Virus record (IMG/VR): IMGVR_UViG_3300025466_000041
Location: 1-57,793 of that record
Direction: 5' to 3' (one strand)
DNA: 57,793 nucleotides
DNA from: a virus
Numbering within the stretch: the stretch's first letter is position 1; each line of letters opens with the position of its first letter. The notes under the pieces are model-generated. The model was not told where the DNA came from. It was given only the letters and a program-made list of their open reading frames with translations, and did not search any database. The position numbers were made by a program, and so were the translations under genes. Below are positions 52,585-57,793 of this stretch, piece by piece.

Positions 52585-52988
52585 CTGTTTTTTTCATTAG
52601 CGAGTTCTTTTTCTCGCTCATTCATAGCTTTAATAATGCCAAATTTTCTGATGTCGTCTGAAAACAACATTAGTTCAAAACCCTTGCGTTCTGAAAAGAC
52701 AGTAATTGACATTGGAGTAAGATAGTACGGACAATCGATATATCTTTCCAAAAAGATTAATGTTTGAGGACTAAGTTCAATTGGTTCGGTAAATGGAATT
52801 TCGTATTCTTTAAGGTCCAATTCTTTTACCAAAAATTCATAACCTTCATCACTCAGTCTGAAATTGTTTTGCTTTCCAGCACGAGTACTTTGCCACCATT
52901 TACGAGAAAATAGTTTGGTGTTTGCTTCGTCCATACTCTTACCCCATTGTTGTAAGAATATTTTAGTCAAAGCATCTCTCGATATCAT
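52581..52988 (-). CDS. Conserved T4-like phage protein, unknown function
   Basis: 135 residues. MISRDALTKIFLQQWGKSMD, FRLSDEGYEFLVKELDLKEY and SERKGFELMLFSDDIRKFGI are features of a hypothetical protein I recall from cyanophages. The fold looks alpha/beta with a winged-helix-like N-terminal half (LTKIF...FRLSDEGYEFL), so nucleic-acid binding is possible but not shown. It overlaps its upstream neighbour as ATGA. Confidence 0.7.
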   Translation of the reverse strand: MISRDALTKIFLQQWGKSMDEANTKLFSRKWWQSTRAGKQNNFRLSDEGYEFLVKELDLKEYEIPFTEPIELSPQTLIFLERYIDCPYYLTPMSITVFSERKGFELMLFSDDIRKFGIIKAMNEREKELANEKNS

Positions 52989-53269
52989 TTTACAATAGTA
53001 CCTTGAGTTAACATGACAACTTGGAAATCTTCAGTTCCAAATGTAAGATTCAATTTCTTTGCCAAATTATGTGCATGGCCAGGATTTGAGAAAGAAACTT
53101 TTTTGTATTTTGGTCCAGGATAGCTGGTAAGACTATTAAACGACTTTAGATTAAAAGGCTCGTTTTTGTAAAATACAGCCCAGATGGCTTCGGCTTCTAA
53201 AATCTGTTCAGATTTATAAGTTCTTTTATTAGTATGTTCTAATAATACTTTTGGCTTAGGTCGACTCAT
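52985..53269 (-). CDS. Small conserved T4-like phage protein
   Basis: 94 residues from the ATG at 53269 (MSRPKPKVLLEHTNKRTYKS). YPGPKYKKVSFSNPGHAHNL and the LAKKLN helix are typical of a conserved cyanophage hypothetical. A TTG at 53284 could add 5 residues (MDTHI), but the family start as I recall it is MSRPKP. The start codon lies just past a 9-base-pair hairpin (53271-53298). Function unknown. Confidence 0.75.
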   Translation of the reverse strand: MSRPKPKVLLEHTNKRTYKSEQILEAEAIWAVFYKNEPFNLKSFNSLTSYPGPKYKKVSFSNPGHAHNLAKKLNLTFGTEDFQVVMLTQGTIVK

Positions 53270-53270
53270 G

Positions 53271-53298
53271 ATATGCGTATCCAATTATGTACGCATAT
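53271..53298 (-). promoter_or_regulatory. Hairpin immediately before the start codon at 53269
   Basis: On the minus strand ATATGCGTA and TACGCATAT form a perfect 9-base-pair stem with a 10-base loop that contains TTGGA. The stem ends one base before the ATG. It could hide the ribosome-binding site or act as a processing site. Confidence 0.55.
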
Positions 53299-53306
53299 AT
53301 TTAGTC

Positions 53307-53552
53307 TTATTTGTTACTAAAACCTCCACCGTCCATACTAACAGTAATAACTTCTGTAGATGGATTATTTTTAAGTGAGTTAAACAAGGTTTCATAATCT
53401 TGAGAAACCTTGTCTAACAATTCAGTAAGGGCTAAATTTAACAATCTAGCCTGTTGAATAGTTAATTTAACTTCTTTACTTTGGCTTAATTCTGCAGCAC
53501 GTAACGATTGTGCAAATTGTGTAATAGGGGTTAAATTAATCTGATTTGACAT
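53307..53552 (-). CDS. Small helical protein, unknown function
   Basis: 81 residues, mostly alpha-helical with Gln, Leu and Ser: VKLTIQQARLLNLALTELLD is a likely amphipathic helix. The end is short and Gly-rich (SMDGGGFSNK). It overlaps the 3' end of the upstream gene by 17 bases. No family recognised. Its place in a run of conserved small genes suggests a minor phage function such as host takeover, but nothing in the sequence proves it. Confidence 0.65.
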   Translation of the reverse strand: MSNQINLTPITQFAQSLRAAELSQSKEVKLTIQQARLLNLALTELLDKVSQDYETLFNSLKNNPSTEVITVSMDGGGFSNK

Positions 53553-54015
53553 TGCTCAATACCTGTTTCATTTCAAATTCTGTTTTAAAAGGACCTTTAA
53601 ACGGGTTACGTTCTATGGTAATTGCTTTAGGGCAAAAACTTTTAACCCAACCTTTATTAAATTTAATAGTGTAGTAACCTGCACAGTACAAACTCTTACT
53701 AGCATTACTCTTTGTAAACAACGGTAATTTACGTTGTACATCATACATAGCATTGTATGGGTTTACACTAGTAGGAAATCCGTGGCATTCATTAGGATCT
53801 GCTTGTGTAACTTTAACTTTAGTACTTGATAAGAAAAACCCTTCTCCGAACTGTTTTGTAAGATCTTGTTTCTTATTAAACATTAGTTCACCGTTAGTAC
53901 TTGATAGTACAAACTTGTTATTTTCTTTTTTATGTAGTGTTGCAATCTTAGCGCCATCTTGCTCTACGATCCAAAACTTACCATCCACAATAGGCTTGGC
54001 GTGTATTTCTGTCAT
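53536..54015 (-). CDS. Conserved T4-like phage protein, unknown function
   Basis: 159 residues. The second half holds the recognisable signature NPYNAMYDVQRKLPLFTKS, then SLYCAGYYTIKFNKGWVKSF and the NPFKGPFKTEFEM end, a pattern I recall in cyanophage and pelagiphage hypotheticals. Aromatic and basic residues dominate. AAGGAG precedes the start. A hairpin lies in the gap upstream. Confidence 0.75.
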   Translation of the reverse strand: MTEIHAKPIVDGKFWIVEQDGAKIATLHKKENNKFVLSSTNGELMFNKKQDLTKQFGEGFFLSSTKVKVTQADPNECHGFPTSVNPYNAMYDVQRKLPLFTKSNASKSLYCAGYYTIKFNKGWVKSFCPKAITIERNPFKGPFKTEFEMKQVLSNVKSD

Positions 54016-54033
54016 ATTTTTCTCCTTAGTATT

Positions 54034-54057
54034 ACACGGGCCCTGACGGCACCCGAG
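54034..54057 (-). promoter_or_regulatory. GC-rich hairpin in the leader of gene 53536-54015
   Basis: On the minus strand CGGGTGCC and GGGCCCG pair around a GTCA loop with one bulge, flanked by AC/GT pairs. It sits between two small genes, 19 bases before the start, with no T tract after it. It may be an attenuator, RNA-stability element or processing site. A weak AATAAATA (54067-54074) lies just upstream. Confidence 0.5.
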
Positions 54058-54069
54058 TAATATACGTAT

Positions 54070-54573
54070 TTATTCCTCGACAAAGTCAATAACATTGCCA
54101 TCGGCATCTGCACAGATAATACGCACAGTGTCGCCATTTTCGTTTTTAATTTCAATTGGCCCCCAAATCCACCACTCAGTGTCGCCTTGCATCCACGGAT
54201 CGTCTTCACGTTCTTCCAATTCGTAAGGGCTATTTTCTTCAAGGAAATCTTCAATTTCTGCTTGAGCTTCTTCATCAAGTCCTGTAACATCTACATCATA
54301 CCAACAACCGCCGTCAAACATTTCAACAAGTTCAACACTTTCGATATTGTTGATTTCACAATCTAACATATTGATGCTGTCTTTACGACCATCACCATCG
54401 GGCACTTCTACAAACTCAAATTCTGGAGGATTCTCGTCTGTAGTTTCTACAGTCCACTCACCATAGCGAAATCCATTCACTACAGTAACTTTACCATCAC
54501 CGTTACGTTGGTTGTAGGTTTCAACTTCTTGACAAGATTTTTTATAATATGTACTGACAGTCCACTGAGCCAT
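54070..54573 (-). CDS. Acidic conserved T4-like phage protein
   Basis: 167 residues, strongly acidic (many Asp/Glu, for example DEEAQAEIEDFLEENSPYEL). EMFDGGCWYDVDVTG and TEWWIWGPIEIKNENGD match a conserved cyanophage hypothetical that I recall. The acidity suggests a DNA-mimic or binding partner of basic proteins, which is inference only. GGAGAT lies before the ATG. Confidence 0.75.
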   Translation of the reverse strand: MAQWTVSTYYKKSCQEVETYNQRNGDGKVTVVNGFRYGEWTVETTDENPPEFEFVEVPDGDGRKDSINMLDCEINNIESVELVEMFDGGCWYDVDVTGLDEEAQAEIEDFLEENSPYELEEREDDPWMQGDTEWWIWGPIEIKNENGDTVRIICADADGNVIDFVEE

Positions 54574-54583
54574 AGATATCTCC

Positions 54584-54775
54584 TTAGTTGTCCAAATCCA
54601 TTGTAGTCCACTCTTGAACTACATCGAGCATATCTTGTTCAGAGTTACAAAGAATCTTAGCGGTTTTCCATTCGCTTTCTTCATCACGTCCGCCAACTTC
54701 GACCATATAGCCGTTATCATAACGATTGATAGTGATTGATTCATTTACTTTTGCTAGTTTTGCTAGTTTTGCCAT
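54584..54775 (-). CDS. Small conserved T4-like phage protein
   Basis: 63 residues. RYDNGYMVEVGGRDEESEWK, then TAKILCNSEQDMLDVVQEW, is a pattern I recall from a small conserved protein of T4-like marine phages. It is a probable beta-hairpin and helix. It begins 1 base after the RNase H gene's stop side junction and is co-transcribed with it. The N terminus repeats AKLAK twice. Function unknown. Confidence 0.7.
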   Translation of the reverse strand: MAKLAKLAKVNESITINRYDNGYMVEVGGRDEESEWKTAKILCNSEQDMLDVVQEWTTMDLDN

Positions 54776-54776
54776 T

Positions 54777-55796
54777 TTAATTCTCCTGGGTTAGTGTGCG
54801 CCAAGTAAGATCTTTTTCAGGATACTTTGCTTGGAATGGTTCTGCATATTGCTGAATGTTATCAGCGATCTTTTTCATATCCCAAGCATTACAAAACTTG
54901 AGCATACGGATACCAACTTGCGTAACCTCTTTAGGTCTAGCATTAGTATTGATAGTATCTTTAATCTTTTCTTTAATATCGTCAGGCTGTGCAGTCAAGT
55001 CACATAACTGTACATTACGTTGATAATCCTCCAGAACTCTGTGTTCTTCACCATTGTGGTCGACCCAACGCTGCAGCATTAAATTGTTCCAAGAATATCC
55101 GCGAGCCTTACGATCGGCAAATGCCTCTTGGAGACCAACTTTATTCTTTGACCCTTTCGTTCGTACACCTGGATAAGCCGAAAAGACATTATCACTTGTG
55201 TCGCCTCGCATACATTTTTCGAACAGCATCCATTCTGGATCTTGTGCAGGCTTAGGCTCCCCTGTCTTTTTATCTTTAACCGGTTTACCTTTAGCATCAA
55301 AGATTCCTTCGTGTGTAATGTGCAAATCGCCTACACCATTATATTGGCTAACATTAGGACCAATTAATTGTGCAAAATCTCCATCTGTCGAAATAATAAC
55401 GTGTTTGCTATGTGGATGTGCTTGCACCCACCCTGCAATTAAATCGTCTGCTTCTAAATTAGGGTGTTGCATTACAGTACAGTTAGTTTTTTCTGTAATG
55501 AAATTCTTAAACTCATCAAACGCTTCCCAGAACAATTTATCTTCATCTTGTTCTTTCTGTGTCATAGCCGCACGAGTTTCTGCTCGATTAGCTTTATAAG
55601 GCTTGTAAAAGTCCTTGCGCCAGCTTCGACCTTCGAGACAGAATACTACGTGTTCACCTCCAAAGTCTTGCCACGCTTTCTTGATACTGTTAAAGGTAAT
55701 ATGAAATGCCATACCGAGCTTAATGTCGGCTGACCCTTGTACTACGTGTCTAGCACGAAAGAATGTGTTAGCAGTATCAACTATAATATATGTCAT
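54777..55796 (-). CDS. rnh: T4 RNase H, 5'-3' exonuclease/flap endonuclease
   Basis: 339 residues, close to T4 RNase H (305). The FEN-family acidic motifs are present: IIVDTANTFFRAR at the start, NLEADDLIAGW and ISTDGDFAQLI in the middle, CMRGDTSDNVFSAYPGVRTK, the helix-hairpin-helix-like region after it, and FADRKARGYSW. It removes RNA primers from lagging-strand fragments and acts as a 5' nuclease. It overlaps the upstream gene by 4 bases (ATGA). Confidence 0.9.
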   Translation of the reverse strand: MTYIIVDTANTFFRARHVVQGSADIKLGMAFHITFNSIKKAWQDFGGEHVVFCLEGRSWRKDFYKPYKANRAETRAAMTQKEQDEDKLFWEAFDEFKNFITEKTNCTVMQHPNLEADDLIAGWVQAHPHSKHVIISTDGDFAQLIGPNVSQYNGVGDLHITHEGIFDAKGKPVKDKKTGEPKPAQDPEWMLFEKCMRGDTSDNVFSAYPGVRTKGSKNKVGLQEAFADRKARGYSWNNLMLQRWVDHNGEEHRVLEDYQRNVQLCDLTAQPDDIKEKIKDTINTNARPKEVTQVGIRMLKFCNAWDMKKIADNIQQYAEPFQAKYPEKDLTWRTLTQEN

Positions 55797-56230
55797 TCTA
55801 CTTCGGCTCTGCCGTTACCTAATTTTGTTACATTGATATAACCACCGATAGTTCGCCCAGGATTAGCTTCACCAGCTTCGGCTAACATATTGCCCGCCAA
55901 ATCTCTAAACCAACGATCGACAATCTCTTCATCTGGATCACCATCATAACCGTATCCAGCTTGTTTTAATTGTACTATAAACTCGGCGTTCCAGTCAAGC
56001 TCAAAAAACCCATTGCGTATATTATCTTTATTTACGTGCGTGTCTAATACAGCTACATAAGGTTCGCCACGGGCAGTAGCACGTTCTTTTGGACTTGCTT
56101 TAGCTTGTTCTTCTGCTTTTTGAGCTTTGGCTGTTGATGCTACAGCCTTTGTTTCCAATTCTTTAAGTATTCGTAAGTTTTCTTCTAACTTATCGATACC
56201 TAGCATTCGTTTAAATAAATTTTTAATCAT
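55793..56230 (-). CDS. Conserved T4-like phage protein, unknown function
   Basis: 145 residues from the ATG at 56230 (MIKNLFKRMLGIDKLEENLR). I chose this start because AGGAAAAAA precedes it; a TTG at 56251 would add 7 residues. The first 60 residues are an amphipathic helix and an Ala/Lys/Glu-rich coiled coil. The second half (VNKDNIRNGFFELDWNAEFI, DRWFRDLAGNMLAEAG, NVTKLGNGRAEVE) resembles a conserved cyanophage hypothetical. It overlaps the RNase H start, so a link to the replisome is possible. Confidence 0.75.
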   Translation of the reverse strand: MIKNLFKRMLGIDKLEENLRILKELETKAVASTAKAQKAEEQAKASPKERATARGEPYVAVLDTHVNKDNIRNGFFELDWNAEFIVQLKQAGYGYDGDPDEEIVDRWFRDLAGNMLAEAGEANPGRTIGGYINVTKLGNGRAEVE

Positions 56231-56364
56231 TTTTTTTCCTGACAATTGCAATCTCTGCCCTGTCTACAATTACCAGTGCAAGCACTGGAGACATTTTTAG
56301 TCCAGCGTAACAATAATACTACTAAAACTATCCATCCAACTGTAAAACAAGTCATAAAAAACAT
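56227..56364 (-). CDS. Small membrane protein with Cys-rich tail
   Basis: 45 residues from the ATG at 56364, one base after the queE stop, with GGGG upstream; a longer reading would run back through queE. One hydrophobic segment, TVGWIVLVVLLLRW (residues 8-21), is followed by a polar tail with CTGNCRQGRDCNC (29-41), four cysteines in a compact C-x3-C-x5-C-x-C pattern that could bind metal. Probably an inner-membrane protein with a short metal-binding domain. Function unknown. Confidence 0.65.
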   Translation of the reverse strand: MFFMTCFTVGWIVLVVLLLRWTKNVSSACTGNCRQGRDCNCQEKK

Positions 56365-56365
56365 T

Positions 56366-57235
56366 TTAAGTACCCCATTCGTTTTTAAATAATGGCACCT
56401 GTAGCCTATCACTATAGCGCCAACCACGCTTCATTGCTGCAATGGCAACGGACTTAGCATTGAGATTATAAACAGACTCAACACCACCAACAGGCATAAG
56501 ATATATGTGACCTTTAAAGCCTGCCGTTCTAAATTCGTCAACTGCTTGTTCTGCATCTTTAACATCCTCTTCTGTTGCTACTACAAATTTCAAATATGCT
56601 GTTCCTACTTGTTCGTATTCGCAAACAACTTCTGGAAGAATAGCCTCTTCCCATTTCTCACCACTTGCTGGAAGTTTAGCACTTACACTAAAAGTAAGAC
56701 TGGTACTATTTCTGCAATGCCCATTAGCATCACCGTCGATCCAGTTTGCCAGATAAGATTTAAACTCTGGAGTTAGCTTTTGAGTACCATTTGTTTCAAA
56801 TGTAATTTCTTTCAAACCAGACATTTTAGGATGATCCAACAAGTCTGGATAAGCACGTTGCCAACCTAGTAATGGCTCACCGCCAGTAATAACTAGATGT
56901 TCGTCTTGCCATTCTCCAAACGGAATAATTTCCGAGATTCTATCGGCGATTGCGTCTGAAGTGAGCATTGGACTAAGTTCTTTAAAACTAGGATGCCAAC
57001 TAGCATAACTGTCACAACCCGTAGAAACCAAAGGAAGTTCTTCATATTTGTTATATAAGTGTACTACCTCGGATACATCTTCTGCTTCTGTACTTAGTTC
57101 TCCACGAGGCATACCAAATCCTGCACAGCGAAAATTACAGCCAAAAGTTCTAAGGAACACACTGGGCACCCCCATATATCTGCCTTCTCCTTGTATACTG
57201 TAAAATAGTTCTGCTACTTTAATCTTACTCATCAT
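56366..57235 (-). CDS. queE: QueE, 7-carboxy-7-deazaguanine synthase (radical SAM)
   Basis: 289 residues, longer than most QueE (about 210-250). FYSIQGEGRYMGVPSVFLRT (residues 11-30) is the QueE signature. The first two cluster cysteines are C33 and C37 (GCNFRC). The third expected one, three residues later, is replaced by Phe, and instead C74 lies in STGCDSYASW, which matches the usual CDT-x-Y-x-W end of the motif. The interval holds an insertion of about 35 residues. VITGGEPLLGWQ and TFETNGTQ are normal. The enzyme makes the precursor of preQ0 for tRNA or DNA deazapurines, with folE next door. The start at 57235 or 57232 is uncertain. Confidence 0.9.
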   Translation of the reverse strand: MMSKIKVAELFYSIQGEGRYMGVPSVFLRTFGCNFRCAGFGMPRGELSTEAEDVSEVVHLYNKYEELPLVSTGCDSYASWHPSFKELSPMLTSDAIADRISEIIPFGEWQDEHLVITGGEPLLGWQRAYPDLLDHPKMSGLKEITFETNGTQKLTPEFKSYLANWIDGDANGHCRNSTSLTFSVSAKLPASGEKWEEAILPEVVCEYEQVGTAYLKFVVATEEDVKDAEQAVDEFRTAGFKGHIYLMPVGGVESVYNLNAKSVAIAAMKRGWRYSDRLQVPLFKNEWGT

Positions 57236-57455
57236 TATCTCTTTCTAAAAATTGACTTACTTGATCTTCTGCATCTTGTATGCTTTCTGCCCATACTGTA
57301 AAAATAGCAATACCTTTAGTAGCACTAATATCAAACGGAATAGTTCCGTCAGGCAACCAGTTAGGACCTACTTCTCGCTTTATTTCAAACTTATTTAGGC
57401 TTGTAGTTTTCATACGATAGATAAGTTCATCAGTTAACTGTTTCGCATTAGTCAT
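57225..57455 (-). CDS. Small conserved T4-like phage protein
   Basis: 76 residues. REVGPNWLPDGTIPFDISA, then KGIAIFTVWAESIQDAEDQV, followed by an acidic helix, looks like a compact beta-alpha domain I recall from cyanophage hypotheticals. No catalytic residues stand out. It overlaps queE by 11 bases and the preceding gene by 8, so it belongs to a coupled folE-queE unit. Confidence 0.7.
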   Translation of the reverse strand: MTNAKQLTDELIYRMKTTSLNKFEIKREVGPNWLPDGTIPFDISATKGIAIFTVWAESIQDAEDQVSQFLERDNDE

Positions 57456-57636
57456 CTATTTTCCTCCAGGGCAGTTTATTACCTGCCCAGTCTTGTACAT
57501 TATTACTCCAGCACATTAATCGATTGTATATAGGATATAGCCAGGCCCAGTCAAACCAGTGCATTGGAAAACTAATCCAATGGCCTAAGTAGTATAACAC
57601 TTCGCTTAGTATTCTTGCAAATACTTTTTTAATCAT
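57448..57636 (-). CDS. Small aromatic-rich protein, unknown function
   Basis: 62 residues, unusually rich in Trp (6 of 62) and Tyr: ISFPMHWFDWAWLYPIYNRL, then MCWSNNVQDWAG. A hydrophobic N-terminal helix could lie in or on a membrane. From memory, similar short proteins occur in cyanophages. The ATG overlaps the folE stop as ATGA. Confidence 0.65.
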   Translation of the reverse strand: MIKKVFARILSEVLYYLGHWISFPMHWFDWAWLYPIYNRLMCWSNNVQDWAGNKLPWRKIDD

Positions 57637-57793
57637 TTTGAAGCATACTCTTGTTGCATTTTAATGTTATCAAAAAACTCTTTCTTTGTACCGTGGTCGT
57701 CTTTGAACGCACCTTTTAATACTGTAGTTTGTGTTAAACTACTTTTTGCCATAATACCGCGATTCTCACAGCATCCGTGTGTAGCCTGTACAT
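57633..57793 (-). CDS. folE: GTP cyclohydrolase I FolE, C-terminal end only
   Basis: Minus-strand frame entering at the right edge: VQATHGCCENRGIMAKSSLT, then QTTVLKGAFKDDHGTKKEFF and DNIKMQQEYASK, ending in TGA at 57633-57635. HGCCENRGI fits the C-terminal zinc-cysteine region of FolE, and TVLKGAF the TSALRG-like segment. The full gene continues outside the window. FolE makes dihydroneopterin triphosphate, the first step shared by folate and preQ0 synthesis; QueE is next to it. Confidence 0.85.
   Translation of the reverse strand, partial: VQATHGCCENRGIMAKSSLTQTTVLKGAFKDDHGTKKEFFDNIKMQQEYASK

Noticed and set aside
54067-54074. Minus-strand AATAAATA before gene 53536-54015
   Set aside because: It is formed by the stop codon of the upstream gene, lies over 50 bases from the next start, and precedes genes that look early. 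Too weak to call a late promoter.

Overview
The window is part of the genome of a T4-like, contractile-tailed phage with low GC. I recognise homologues of T4 baseplate, recombination and transcription genes: gp25, gp6, gp53, a gp5-like spike, a gp48/gp54-type tube initiator, gp26, gp46/gp47, the gp55 late sigma factor and T4 RNase H. They are mixed with small conserved genes that I associate from memory with cyanophage- and pelagiphage-type marine T4-like phages. thyX, queE and folE fit the same group. There are no photosynthesis genes, tRNAs or host-specific markers here, so the host cannot be named. An aquatic bacterium is the best guess.

Layout by strand. (1) 1-3385, minus: a tape-measure-like gene running off the left edge and a hydrophobic companion. 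(2) 3476-4524, plus: a gp26-like gene whose 3' end carries a complete -1 ribosomal frameshift signal leading into a short gp51-like frame. (3) 4525-4833: a convergent spacer with hairpins. (4) 4834-10373, minus: GIY-YIG nuclease, gp46, gp47, a second GIY-YIG (homing-type) nuclease and the gp55 late sigma factor. (5) 10458-47957, plus: a 37-kb virion block with tube initiator, gp53, hub, spike, gp25, gp6, a 5,460-residue virion protein, and tail fibre/adhesin genes. Four of the adhesins share one N-terminal module. A U32-family-like gene and an unknown gene sit among the fibres. (6) 47947-57793, minus: thyX, a string of small conserved genes, a MoxR AAA+/VWA-metallopeptidase pair, T4 RNase H, queE and the 3' end of folE.

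Regulation can be read directly. Boxes of the form NATAAATA, the late-promoter form of T4-like phages, lie 19-27 bases before the start codons of the structural units and of the second GIY-YIG gene. Sigma70-like promoters with 17-base spacers precede gp55, the MoxR gene and the VWA gene on the minus strand, as expected for early genes. Early transcription would therefore make gp55. gp55 would then switch on the plus-strand virion block from a divergent late box that touches the -35 element of its own early promoter.

The most notable items are the frameshift signal in the gp26-like gene, the late promoter buried in a hairpin before the homing endonuclease, the divergent gp55 switch, the giant modular virion protein, the U32-like gene inside the fibre cluster, and a palindrome filling the spacer of a perfect-consensus promoter between the MoxR and VWA genes. 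All product names come from motif and sequence recognition by eye; no database search was run.
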